Positions 8,474 through 20,598 of a DNA stretch of 38,119 nt are shown here, in pieces. Position numbers and translations under genes: made by a program. Origin of the DNA: Verrucomicrobiota bacterium. Its GTDB lineage: Bacteria > Verrucomicrobiota > Verrucomicrobiia > Limisphaerales > J093. The notes below the pieces were generated by a model. The model searched no databases, was not told where the DNA came from, and saw only the letters and a program-made list of their open reading frames with translations. The stretch's first letter is position 1; each line of letters opens with the position of its first letter. The stretch is taken from the NCBI GenBank assembly GCA_016871715.1, contig VHCO01000047.1, forward strand, positions 1 through 38,119. The letters are read 5' to 3'.

Positions 8474-8971
8474 ATGAACTGCTTCATTCAGTTTCAGGGC
8501 AGCGCTTGTGACCGCGGTTGGTCTCGGAGTTGGCAGCGGGGGCGGGGCGGTTTTTCGCTCATCGAGACGTTGGTGTCGGTGGTGATCATGGGGATTACGT
8601 TTTTGGCGTTGTACGGCGGGATTGCCGCCGGGTTTTCCGTCATCCAACTGGCACGGGAGAACCTGCGGGCGACGCAGGTGATTCAAGAGAAGATGGAGAC
8701 GATCCGGCTCTACAGTTGGGACCAGATCAACTCGAACGGCTTCATTCCGCCCACGTTCACGGCGCCGTTTTACGCGACCAACGATGTGTTGGCCGGTGGG
8801 CTGGTTTATCACGGCAGTGTCACCGTCAGCAACGCGCCCTTGGCCGAGTCCTACAGCAACGACGTACGGATGGTCGCCGTCACGGTACGCTGGACCTCGG
8901 GCAAGGCGGATCGGGAGCGGTCGATGTCTACGTTTGTCTCGCGCTATGGATTGCAGAACTACGTCTATTAG
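8474..8971 (+). CDS. Prepilin-type minor pilin / pseudopilin (PilV/GspI-like)
   Basis: 165 residues from the ATG at 8474, which has a good upstream GGGAGGT ribosome site; an in-frame ATG at 8405 is less likely. A positively charged leader ends in GG and is followed by FSLIETLV at residues 27-34, with Glu at mature position 5. This is the class III cleavage site recognised by prepilin peptidase. One hydrophobic helix follows, then a small beta-rich domain. It is the first of three adjacent genes for inner-membrane/periplasmic filament components of a type IV pilus or type II secretion machine. The main pilin and ATPase genes are not in the window. Confidence 0.88.
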   Translation: MNCFIQFQGSACDRGWSRSWQRGRGGFSLIETLVSVVIMGITFLALYGGIAAGFSVIQLARENLRATQVIQEKMETIRLYSWDQINSNGFIPPTFTAPFYATNDVLAGGLVYHGSVTVSNAPLAESYSNDVRMVAVTVRWTSGKADRERSMSTFVSRYGLQNYVY

Positions 8972-9488
8972 GGGGCGGCGCGCGGGCCTGACGCTGACGG
9001 AGCTGTTGGTGGGGCTTGCTTTGGGGGCGATTGTGTTGGCGGCCCTGGCGCAGCTTGTCTTTTACAGCGGGCGCAGTATGGCGGCGCTGTTCAACTACAC
9101 CGACCTGGATTCACACAGTCGCCGGGCCCTTGACCTCATGTCGAGGGAGATTCGGCAGGCCAACCGCCTGCTGGCGAACACCGACACGAGCCTGACGTTC
9201 GAGGATTTCGACGGCGCTCCGCTGCAGTACAACTGGGATCCGGAGACGCGGCTGCTGACGCGCAGCAAGGGTGGGGCAAACGAGGTGTTATTGCGGGATT
9301 GCGACTATCTGCGGTTCTCCCCATTCCAGCGCAACCCGATTGGGGGCGTGTACGAACAGTACCCGGTGGGGGTGCCGGGCACGACCAAGCTGGTGCAAGT
9401 GCACTGGGTGTGCAGCCGGAAGATTCTCGGGAGCAAGGTGAACACGGAGAGTGTGCAATCGGCCAAGTTTGTGATTCGGAAGCAGTGA
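8946..9488 (+). CDS. Prepilin-type minor pilin (PilW/GspJ-like)
   Basis: 180 residues. The start at 8946 overlaps the previous gene by 26 bases, implying translational coupling. A short basic leader ends at G14 and is followed by LTLTELLVGLALG, with Glu at mature position 5 and a long hydrophobic helix. The rest is a soluble domain (SREIRQANRLL, then strands) of the GspJ/PilW type. It most likely caps or primes a pseudopilus or pilus together with its two neighbours. Confidence 0.87.
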   Translation: MDCRTTSIRGRRAGLTLTELLVGLALGAIVLAALAQLVFYSGRSMAALFNYTDLDSHSRRALDLMSREIRQANRLLANTDTSLTFEDFDGAPLQYNWDPETRLLTRSKGGANEVLLRDCDYLRFSPFQRNPIGGVYEQYPVGVPGTTKLVQVHWVCSRKILGSKVNTESVQSAKFVIRKQ

Positions 9489-9491
9489 CCT

Positions 9492-10790
9492 ATGAAAGTC
9501 CGCACGACCCCATCGCCCGCCGCCGGCGGCCACGCCTTGGTCCTCTGCCTGATGGTGGGGTCGATCACAGGGTTTACGCTGCTGTCGTATTTGGCGATGG
9601 TGAACAACCAGAACCGCTCGATCGCTCGGTCGCAGGGGTGGAACTACGCGATTGCCGTGGCCGAGGCGGGCCTCGAGGAGGCGCTGACGCACCTGTACCA
9701 TCACGCCAACGATTGGGACGAGGACGGCTGGACGTTATCGAACGGCGCGTACGTGAAGCGGCGCGCGCTGGGTGGGGCTGAGTATTGGGTGGGGATCTCG
9801 AACATCAATCCGCCGGTGATTTACGCCCAAGGCTACGTGCGCATCCCGGACTCGACCAACTCGATCCCGCCGCGCACCGTGCGCGTGACCACCATGCGGA
9901 ACGGTATGTTCCGCAAGGGCATGGTGGCCAAGGGCTACATCGACATGAGCGGCAACAACATCCGCACCGACAGCTTCGACTCGACCGATCCCGCCTACAG
10001 CACCAACGGCCGGTACGACCCTGCCAAGGCCAGAGATAATGGCGACGTAGCCACCAATCTGACCGTCACGAACTCGCTGAACGTGGGCAACGCCGATCTC
10101 TATGGGCACGTCTCGACCGGCCCAGGCGGCACGGTCAGCATCGGCCCCAACGGCGCGGTCGGCAGCAAGGCGTGGCATGACGCGGGGAACCAAGGCATCC
10201 AACCGGGTTGGTTTACCGACGACATGAACGTTAGTTTCCCGGATGTCAAACCGCCGTTCACGGCCGCGCCTGCGCCGCTGGGGGGGAGGCTTTGCGGCAC
10301 CAACTACACCTATGTGCTGCTCAACGGGAATTACATGCTTTCGAGCCTGAACATCAGTGGGCACAGCAAAGTGGTGGTGACCGGGAAGGCGAAGCTCTAC
10401 GTCACGGGCAACGTGAGCCTCAGCGGTCAGTCGTACATCTACATTGCCCCCAACGCGAGCCTCGAACTGTACGTGGGCGGTTCCAGCGCGAGCCTTGCGG
10501 GCAATGGGGTACTGAACCCCAACGCCAACGCTCTCAGCTTCGCCTATTACGGGTTGCCCTCGAACACGAGCTTATCCCTAAGCGGCAATGCAGCCTTTAC
10601 GGGCGTCGTTTACGCTCCCAGCGCCGCGTTCACGCTCGGCGGCGGCGGGAGCACTACCTACGATTTCGTGGGCGCCAGCGTCACCGGGAGTGTGCGGCTC
10701 AACGGCCACTTCAACTTCCACTACGACGAGAACCTGGGCCGGGTGGGTCCGAGCATCGGTTTTGTGATCACGTCTTGGAACGAGATCTAG
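9492..10790 (+). CDS. PilX-like pilus-assembly protein with C-terminal DUF7305-type domain
   Basis: 432 residues, starting three bases after the previous stop. The N-terminus has a single hydrophobic segment (about residues 14-38) and the AVAEAGLEEAL motif seen in PilX-type proteins, but no G-F/L-x4-E prepilin site. The second half is a repetitive, Gly/Asn/Ser-rich beta-solenoid-like region (LNISGHSKVVVTGKAKLYVT and similar) that resembles DUF7305 domains found after PilX N-termini. Such proteins are large minor components of pilus or secretion fibres, and the solenoid could be an adhesive or substrate-contact surface. The final 23 bases overlap, tail to tail, with the glycosyltransferase gene on the other strand. 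Confidence 0.8.
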   Translation: MKVRTTPSPAAGGHALVLCLMVGSITGFTLLSYLAMVNNQNRSIARSQGWNYAIAVAEAGLEEALTHLYHHANDWDEDGWTLSNGAYVKRRALGGAEYWVGISNINPPVIYAQGYVRIPDSTNSIPPRTVRVTTMRNGMFRKGMVAKGYIDMSGNNIRTDSFDSTDPAYSTNGRYDPAKARDNGDVATNLTVTNSLNVGNADLYGHVSTGPGGTVSIGPNGAVGSKAWHDAGNQGIQPGWFTDDMNVSFPDVKPPFTAAPAPLGGRLCGTNYTYVLLNGNYMLSSLNISGHSKVVVTGKAKLYVTGNVSLSGQSYIYIAPNASLELYVGGSSASLAGNGVLNPNANALSFAYYGLPSNTSLSLSGNAAFTGVVYAPSAAFTLGGGGSTTYDFVGASVTGSVRLNGHFNFHYDENLGRVGPSIGFVITSWNEI

Positions 10791-11880
10791 CGGTCGCCTG
10801 ACGTTCCAGCCACACGCAGGCCGGGGGCAAGACTTGGCTCCAATGAAACGTCTTGGCTCGTTCCCACGCCGCCGTGCGGTAGCGCACGTAATCGTCCGGG
10901 CGCTCGAGGAGTCGCTGCACGCAGTCGGCCAGAGCCGCGGGCGTCTCGGCGGCTGCCACCAGGCCTGTCTGGTCGTGGAGGGTGGACTCGATGAGGCCCG
11001 CGACCGGGTACACGACCCCGGGTGTGCCCAGGGCATTGGCCTCGATGACGTTCAGACCCCAGCCTTCGCGCAGGGAGGTGTGGAGCAGCAGATGGGATCG
11101 GCGGAGCACGTCGTCTTTGGCCAGTTCCGAGAGCAGCCCCGTGAAGAGCACTCGTTGGGTCAGGCCCAGGTCGGCCACTAACCGGCGCAGAAGCGGTTCG
11201 AGCATGCCGCTGCCCACGATAGTCAACTCGGTCTCGAGGCCTCGGTCCCGGAGATGCCGGAGCGCGCGGATGCCGTGTTCGATGCGCTTGTTCGGCGCCA
11301 AGCGCGACACCATGACCAAGCGCAAGGGTTGGCCCAGCGGTTTGGGTTCGAGCTCGGCCAACGCCCGCGTGTGGACCCCGTAGGGAATCAGCTCTACCGC
11401 GCGCACGCCGTGTCGCAGCAGGGTTTCCCGGGTGCAGCTCGAGGCGGTCCAAAACGGGACGTTCCGATACAGCCGATGCGTCCAGCCCTCTTGCCATCTG
11501 CCGAGCACGGATTTGGGCCACCTATAGAACACGTTCCAGATCGGCCCGAGCACTTCGTGGAGGTAAGCCACACAGCGCGTGCCGCACCACCACGGCGCGT
11601 ACCAGGGGATGCCGTGGTGTTGATCGATCACCAGGTCGAACGGCGGTTGCTGCCGGTACCAGCGGCGCGCGGCCAAGATCGAGCTCCCCTTGTCGCCGCC
11701 GCGCCGGATCGGGATCCCGTCCACGTTCTCCTCCGTCGCCGCCCCAGGGAAATGGTTCGCAAACCAGAAGACATCGTGCCCACGCGCCTGTAACGCGGCC
11801 AGATAGCCTTGCGTGACCCGCTCCGCCCCGCCCGAAAGCGGGTTCTTCGGGTCGCGCCAGTTCAACATCAGGAATCGCAT
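10768..11880 (-). CDS. Glycosyltransferase, family 4-like
   Basis: 370 residues from the ATG at 11880 (a much longer in-frame extension upstream is not credible, since it runs through another gene). The N-terminal Rossmann part begins FLMLNWRDPKNPLSGGAE with the Gly-rich donor loop. The C-terminal part has RLVMVSRLAPNKRIEHGIRA, VLFTGLLS and the EGWGLNVIEANALGTPGV segment, whose E-x7-E arrangement is the retaining GT4 catalytic/donor signature. It probably transfers a sugar from a nucleotide donor in exopolysaccharide, lipopolysaccharide or glycolipid synthesis in the cytoplasm. No polysaccharide operon surrounds it. Its 3' end overlaps the PilX-like gene by 23 bases. Confidence 0.9.
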   Translation of the reverse strand: MRFLMLNWRDPKNPLSGGAERVTQGYLAALQARGHDVFWFANHFPGAATEENVDGIPIRRGGDKGSSILAARRWYRQQPPFDLVIDQHHGIPWYAPWWCGTRCVAYLHEVLGPIWNVFYRWPKSVLGRWQEGWTHRLYRNVPFWTASSCTRETLLRHGVRAVELIPYGVHTRALAELEPKPLGQPLRLVMVSRLAPNKRIEHGIRALRHLRDRGLETELTIVGSGMLEPLLRRLVADLGLTQRVLFTGLLSELAKDDVLRRSHLLLHTSLREGWGLNVIEANALGTPGVVYPVAGLIESTLHDQTGLVAAAETPAALADCVQRLLERPDDYVRYRTAAWERAKTFHWSQVLPPACVWLERQATARSRSKT

Positions 11881-11997
11881 GGTGGCCAGGGCTGCGGCGC
11901 CGCCGGCTAATGAATCGGAAAGGCCCGCGCGCGGCAAGCGCTGAACCGACCGGATCTCGCTTGACGTCCGGCTAGCCCGCGGGTTCAACTCGCGCGC

Positions 11998-12423
11998 ATG
12001 AGGTGTGCCCCCAAGCGCCGGGGCTGGCGACTGCACCTGGCCTGGCGAATGACCGGCCATTGGGCGTGTCTGCTCGCCATTTGCTTGGCGACGGGGGGCC
12101 ACTGGCTGGTCCTGCAATCCGTGGCCTGGGGGCGCATGCTCGCGATTTACGCGCGCCAGGACTCCTTCGGCGTTGCTCTCGCAAAGACCTTCGACGGCAA
12201 ACATCCCTGCGCGATGTGTCAGGCTGTCGAGCGTGGCCGCCAAGAGGAAGAGGAGCGGGCGCCGACGCTCTCCTCGGAGCGGCTGCCCGAGCTGTTTTAC
12301 GAGCGGCGGAGCGCCGCGGTCCCCTGGCCGGCGCTCGCGCGCGAGGAGCCGGCACCCGGCGACTTCCGTCCGCCGGCATCCTTCCACGAACCTCCGCCCA
12401 AACCGCCACCGCGCGCGGCCTGA
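11998..12423 (+). CDS. Small membrane protein with HPCAMC motif, metal-linked
   Basis: 141 residues with one membrane segment (about residues 22-42), then DGKHPCAMCQAVERGRQEEE and a Pro/Ala/Arg-rich tail. The H-P-C-x-x-C group could bind a metal, and the arrangement resembles short DUF2946-like proteins often encoded beside copper TonB receptors. The next gene is exactly such a receptor, on the same strand 299 bases downstream. The function is otherwise unknown. A divergent promoter region of 117 bases separates it from the glycosyltransferase gene. Confidence 0.65.
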   Translation: MRCAPKRRGWRLHLAWRMTGHWACLLAICLATGGHWLVLQSVAWGRMLAIYARQDSFGVALAKTFDGKHPCAMCQAVERGRQEEEERAPTLSSERLPELFYERRSAAVPWPALAREEPAPGDFRPPASFHEPPPKPPPRAA

Positions 12424-12722
12424 AGCCACGCTAGTAGCGTTGGCGAGGTCCGATTCGCGCGCCGGCCCACGACCGTGAGCCGGGTTAACCGAGTCGAGTG
12501 CGTGCGGTCTACCACGGACTCGTTCGTTCACGGTACGACGCGAGTCGGGTAGACGGCGCCGGAGGCGAGGTCCACCGGTGCCGACCTTCGCGACCTCACC
12601 AGCAGCAGGCGTGGTTTACCCCACCGGTCTCCAAGATTCCCGATAGCCTGGGCGGCCTTCGTGCGGCCACCCGGCCGATGGTCGTCGATCCCGAAGTCTC
12701 CTTAGTCAACGTTTGCCTGGTT

Positions 12723-14465
12723 ATGAAGACGCCGTGTTCCGTAGCTCGAAATCCGCTCTTGCTTGTTCCACTGACCCGACTCTTGCTCACCCTTGGCGCT
12801 CCGAGCGCCTGGTGCGGTGCGCCGCCTGCCGCCGACGCGCCCACCGGAATCCCGGACCTCGACGCCGCGCAGGCTGCGGCGGGGCGCATGCCCAAGGTGG
12901 TGGTCACCGGCGAGGGCGTGGCTTGGGACCAAGAGCGGCTGCTCAGCGCGCCTTTGCACAGCATGTATCTTGAACCGACCGGGCACGACCGCTCGCGGGC
13001 GCATGATAGTGCGGCGCTCTTGGGGGCTGTGCCTGGGGCGGCGGTGGTGCGCAACGGACCTCAAACCGGCATCGTGCAGCTTCGCGGTTTGCAGAACGAA
13101 CGCGTGCGACTGGTGGTGGACGGCATGACGCTGACGCCCGCCTGCCCGAACCACATGGACCCGCCGCTGCATTACCTGGCGCCCACCGCCACGGACACCC
13201 TCATGGTGATGGCGGGCGTGACCCCGGTGAGCCTGGGAGGCGACAGCATCGCCGGCACGGTTGTGGCTCGCCCGGCTCCGCCGCGGTTCTTCGAGAGCGC
13301 CCGGGCGCGGGTCTTTGGCGAGCTCGGCGGTTCGGTGCACAGCGACAGTGACGGTTGGGGCACGCACGGAACGATCGGGGTGGCGAACCGCCGGCTGAGC
13401 GCCGCCTACAGCGGTTCCTGGCAAAGCGCCGGCGACTTCCGGTTCCCGGGCGGCCGCGTGCGAGACACCGGTTACCAGACGACCCAACACGGGCTGCTGC
13501 TCGCCACGCAGACCGAGGTGGGCCTGCTGGCCGCCGACCTGCGCCTGCTTCGCACGCGTGACGCCGGCACGCCGGCGTTGCCGATGGACATGCTCGAGGG
13601 CGACGGGTATCGGGTCGGGCTGCGGCATGCCGGCGAGTTCGGGTTCGGCACGCTCGAGAGCCGGGTTTATCGGCACGAAGTCGATCACCTCATGGACAAC
13701 TACTCGTTACGCCCGCCGGGCCCCATGCGGATGTTCTCGCGCGCGGAGAGCGACGACACGGGCGCCCGGTTAGATGCCGCGCTGCCAGGCGAGGTGCATA
13801 CCTTCAGGCTGGGAACCGAATTCCACCGGAACGAGTTCTCCGCATTCCAACAGAACGCGCTCACGGGGGCGCAACAGGACACCTTGCGCAACGCGCTGCG
13901 CCAGCGGGTCGGGACCTATCTCGAATGGCAGGCCTAATGGAGTCCGCGCTGGCAGACCCAACTGGGGGTTTGCAGCGACACCGTGCTGATGGATACCGAC
14001 GCCATCCAGCGGGCCTACCCCGCCAGCGCCGCGGACCGGACGGCCTTCAACGCCCGCGACACCGACCGCGCGGATGTCAACTTCGACAGCCACGCCCTGC
14101 TGCGCTTCACCCCTCGAGCCGGGCCCGCCTACGAATTGGGGTTCGCGCGCAAGAGCCGATCGCCGAGCAGTCTCGAGCGTTATCTGTGGACTCCGTTGAG
14201 CGCCAGTGCGGGCCAAGCCGACGGGCGGACTTACCTCGGTAACCAGGAACCGACCACCCCTGGCTACGCCCTGTTGCACTTGCGCGTGGGATACCGTTGG
14301 CGCCGCGGCTTGCACGTGGGTCTCGGTGTCGAAAATGTGTTCGACCGCCGATATGCGGATCACTTGGGCGGGATCAACCGCGTGGCGGGTGGCCCACTCG
14401 CCCTGGGCGAGCGCATACCTGGCCCGGGCCGGTGGGCCTACGCCTCCGTGACCTATGAGTTCTAA
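12723..14465 (+). pseudogene. OprC-like copper TonB-dependent receptor, broken by an in-frame stop
   Basis: The frame is continuous from the ATG at 12723 (signal peptide LLLTLGAPSAWC) to 14465, except for a TAA at 13935-13937 (codon 405). The same frame then carries on with normal receptor sequence to a C-terminal Phe. The plug domain reads TGIVQLRGLQNERVRLVVDG followed by TPACPNHMDPP, which contains the C-x3-M motif (C141, M145). HLM at 322-324 corresponds to the HxM motif; both match the copper site reported for OprC as I recall it. With about 580 codons it is roughly 100-140 shorter than OprC-type proteins. The jump from RTYLGN to QEPTTPGYALLHLRVGYRW near 14240 suggests a missing run of strands. 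The gap 12424-12722 holds no other gene. Confidence 0.82.
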
Positions 14466-14642
14466 GCCATTCGCCGACCCGCACATGCTCGCATGGTCGC
14501 TGGGGCCCGGCGAGCGCCTCGGCTCGGGCTGGCGAGAATGGCTGTAACCTTTTGCACGGTGGCGGCTCGGTGCTGTCGGTGCTGCCCACAGGGGGAGCAC
14601 CGACCCGTGAACCTGAACCTGAAGCGAAAGCGGTCGCAGGCG

Positions 14643-14816
14643 ATGAACAAGTCGAAAGAAATCGGTAACGCAGCGTTCGAAGCCAACTTCCGGCACTCCA
14701 CCCGGCGAGCGGTTAGGGCGGTTATGGACTCCCACGCCGAGGGGCGGACGCCGCCGATTGACGGGGTCGTCCGATTCCTGGTATCAAATGCAAAGAACTC
14801 ACACCGGCTCGCATGA
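14643..14816 (+). CDS. Possible small hypothetical protein
   Basis: 57 codons, MNKSKEIGNAAFEANFRHST onward, in the 425-base gap after the receptor. The amino-acid make-up is protein-like (mixed charge, few low-complexity runs) but there is no good ribosome site or recognised family. The rest of the gap 14466-14891 holds nothing I can identify. This may well be non-coding. Confidence 0.28.
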   Translation: MNKSKEIGNAAFEANFRHSTRRAVRAVMDSHAEGRTPPIDGVVRFLVSNAKNSHRLA

Positions 14817-14891
14817 ACAGAAACTGATCGAGACAGTCGCTGGCCCCTTCCGACCACAGACCCAACTCAACTCAACTTCGGCTCAACTGTT

Positions 14892-15116
14892 ATGAAACTC
14901 GAAAGCGCAATCCGAATCTTGGCGGGCACCCTGGTGCTCATCAGTATTTCCCTCGCCCATTGGGTGAACCCGTGGTGGCTGCTCCTGACGGCCTTCGTGG
15001 GCGTCAATCTCATCCAGTCTGCCCTCACCGGCTTTTGCCCGGCGGAGATCGTCCTCAAGAAACTAGGGGTTGGTCAACGCGACGGCGCGTGTTGTCCGTC
15101 GTCTCCGTCGTCTTAA
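14892..15116 (+). CDS. DUF2892 (YgaP transmembrane-type) inner-membrane protein
   Basis: 74 residues with two hydrophobic helices (IRILAGTLVLISISLAHWV and WWLLLTAFVGVNLIQSAL) separated by HWVNP, then TGFCPAEIVLKKLG. This matches the DUF2892 membrane module found alone or after a rhodanese domain in YgaP. A Cys-Cys pair near the tail (GACCPSS) might bind metal or take part in sulfur chemistry. It sits between the copper-type receptor and the RND adaptor on the same strand, consistent with a metal-response cluster; the actual function is unknown. Confidence 0.78.
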   Translation: MKLESAIRILAGTLVLISISLAHWVNPWWLLLTAFVGVNLIQSALTGFCPAEIVLKKLGVGQRDGACCPSSPSS

Positions 15117-15195
15117 TCGCGCGCAGGGCAGCGGGGGCCGCGCGTCCGGTCCTCGATCAGCCGCCCTGGATGGCCTTCACCTCCGATCCATTGCG

Positions 15196-16224
15196 ATGAA
15201 AACCTCTCTGCTGTTCTGGGCCGGCATGTCCGCGTTGGGCCTGCCCTTACTCACCGGATGCCATAAGCCGAGCGCCCCTCCAGCCCCGGCCACCTTGCCG
15301 ACCGTGGCTGTCCAGGTGCAAACCGTCGCCAGCCAGCCCTACACGGCCACCGAAGAGGTCGTCGGCACCGTCCGCGCCCGTGTGCGCGCCACCCTCGAGG
15401 CCAAGGTCAGCGGACGCATCGAAGCCATGCCGGTTGCGGTGGGCCAAGCGGTGAAGAAAGACGAGGTGCTCGTCCGACTCGAGGTCCGTGAAATCCAGGC
15501 TCGGCTCGACCAGGCGCGCGCCCTGCGGCTGCAAGCGGAACAGGACCGCAAGCGGTTCGCCGCCCTACTCGACCAGAAGGCCGTCACGCAACAGGAATAC
15601 GACGCGGTCGAGGCGCGCTTTCGGGTGGCTGACGCCGGCGTGACGGAGGCCGAAACGATGCTTGGTTACGCCCAGGTGACGGCTCCTTTCGACGGCGTGG
15701 TGAGCCGGAAGCTGGCCGACGTTGGCGATCTGGCCGCGCCGGGCCGGCCGTTGCTCGAGATCGAGGATCCCGCCTCCTTGCGCCTCGAGGCGGACGTGCC
15801 CGAGGCCCTCAGCCGTCATGTCCACTTGGGTGACTCGATGAGCGTGCGCCTGGCCGCCCTCACCCGCACTCTGGTCGGCACCGTGAGCGAGATCGCCCCG
15901 GTCGCCGACCCGAACAGCCGCACTTACCGCGTGAAGTTCGACTTGCCGGCCACGGCCGGCATCCGGTTGGGCGAGTTTGGCCGCGTGGCCGTTCCGGTCG
16001 GCCAAACCACGGCGCTGCGCGTGCCGGCCTCCGCGGTGGTGGTGCGCGGTCAGATGGAGTTGGTCTTTGTCGTCACCAACCAAGTCGCCCAGTTGCGCCT
16101 GGTCAAGACGGGTAAGCGATTCGAGACCGAGGTCGAACTGGTCTCGGGCGTGAGCGCGGGTGAGCCCGTCGTGGTGGCGGGCGCGGCGTCGCTCCTGGAC
16201 GGTCAGCCGGTCCAAGTCCCGTAA
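15196..16224 (+). CDS. RND efflux periplasmic adaptor lipoprotein (HlyD/MFP family)
   Basis: 342 residues from the ATG at 15196. A lipobox LLTGC places the acylated Cys at residue 22, so the protein is anchored in a membrane by lipid. It then shows the adaptor order: beta/lipoyl half (VVGTVRARVRATLEAKVSGRI, PVAVGQAVKKDEVLVRLE), a short alpha hairpin (residues about 112-145), the second lipoyl half (GYAQVTAPFDGVVSRKLADVGDLA), beta-barrel and membrane-proximal domains. It bridges the downstream RND pump to an outer-membrane channel, which is not encoded here. The pump gene begins 33 bases later. A longer in-frame start at 15070 overlaps the DUF2892 gene and is unlikely. Confidence 0.92.
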   Translation: MKTSLLFWAGMSALGLPLLTGCHKPSAPPAPATLPTVAVQVQTVASQPYTATEEVVGTVRARVRATLEAKVSGRIEAMPVAVGQAVKKDEVLVRLEVREIQARLDQARALRLQAEQDRKRFAALLDQKAVTQQEYDAVEARFRVADAGVTEAETMLGYAQVTAPFDGVVSRKLADVGDLAAPGRPLLEIEDPASLRLEADVPEALSRHVHLGDSMSVRLAALTRTLVGTVSEIAPVADPNSRTYRVKFDLPATAGIRLGEFGRVAVPVGQTTALRVPASAVVVRGQMELVFVVTNQVAQLRLVKTGKRFETEVELVSGVSAGEPVVVAGAASLLDGQPVQVP

Positions 16225-16257
16225 CGCCCCCTGACCCCGCTGCCGCGAGTTGCGCCC

Positions 16258-19740
<3,483 letters not shown>

Positions 19741-20598
19741 ACGTTCAGCCCATATAAACTCTTACCGGCCAGTGGCTTAACCTGTGCTGTAACCGGCACC
19801 GGCCGGCCTCAGCCGCCACAGCGGCTCCCCGTTCAACTGGGGCCGCCGGGCGCGCTGCAGCAGTTGGATGAGGCCCCCGGTCGACTGTCCGCCTCAAGAA
19901 ACACAAGAAACAGATTACTGGGCAGGGTTATTATTATTGACACGAGCTCTGGATGCGACCCGCCGACCCGCCCCCTGACTGACCCTAACCCCTAACGCTC
20001 TGACCGACATCCGACCGACCGGCCCACGCCGGACCCGGACCAACCGGTGAACCCATTCGACTATAGCTATAGCTGGTCAGATCGATAACAAGACGGGTTT
20101 GATGTAATTGACACGATCCAACCCGTCGTCAGAGTACTAGGCAGGTTAATCATATTTGCCACATGCTGGCGGTCGCTAGCCCCCTGGTCCCTATCTTGGA
20201 CCCCCTCCCTGCCTGGACGGTCCCCCACCCGACCTTGGCCAGCCCCCCCCCTGGCACTGGCACCCCAGCCTGTGGTATCGAGGTATCATCGAATTCGCTC
20301 ATCGAATTCGCTAATTCGGCGCTTGACACGAGGTAGGCTTTCGCACTACTTAAGCGCGCTCGCTCCACCGGGGTCGCTCCGCGAAGCGCGAAGCGGGATA
20401 TACGGGGTAAAGGGTAAAGGGCGAAGAGCCGAGGGCGTCACGAGCGTGGCGCTGGGCTGGTGGCGGGGTGGCCGGGAGGGTGGCCTCCTGGAGCTAGGCC
20501 TTGGGGCGAGTTGGCCCGCGGTTGGCGGGCGGACTCGACTCGGGGAGCAGTAAACGCCGTCAACACCAACACCAGAGTAGATACAAGACAAGACCGTC
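19741..20598. other. Largest non-coding gap, with AT-rich repeats
   Basis: 858 bases without a plausible gene. Directly after the pump gene is a hairpin (CCGGCCAGTG at 19765 pairing with CACCGGCCGG at 19797, one mismatch, no T-tract). A roughly 36-bp AT-rich motif occurs at 19911-19946 and again at 20130-20165, with a partial copy at 20091-20117. TTGACACGA, which looks like a -35 box, occurs at 19937, 20108 and 20323. At 19970-20045 is a strand-biased run built of GACC/CTAACC-like units. A 13-bp tandem CATCGAATTCGCT lies near 20287-20312. The local AT-rich islands differ from the surrounding 65% GC. No tRNA or known riboswitch was recognised. Confidence 0.55.

Noticed and set aside
7112-8812. 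566-codon minus-strand frame across the repeat patch
   Set aside because: It runs through the exported protein, tandem repeats and a prepilin gene; its length comes from stop-free repeats.
11881-12531. Upstream extension of the glycosyltransferase frame
   Set aside because: The extra 217 codons are antisense to the HPCAMC protein and lack glycosyltransferase features; the Rossmann fold starts at the ATG at 11880.
20323-20351. Sigma70 promoter for the DUF481 gene from TTGACA at 20323
   Set aside because: No acceptable -10 box occurs 16-18 bases downstream, so only the -35-like repeat is reported.
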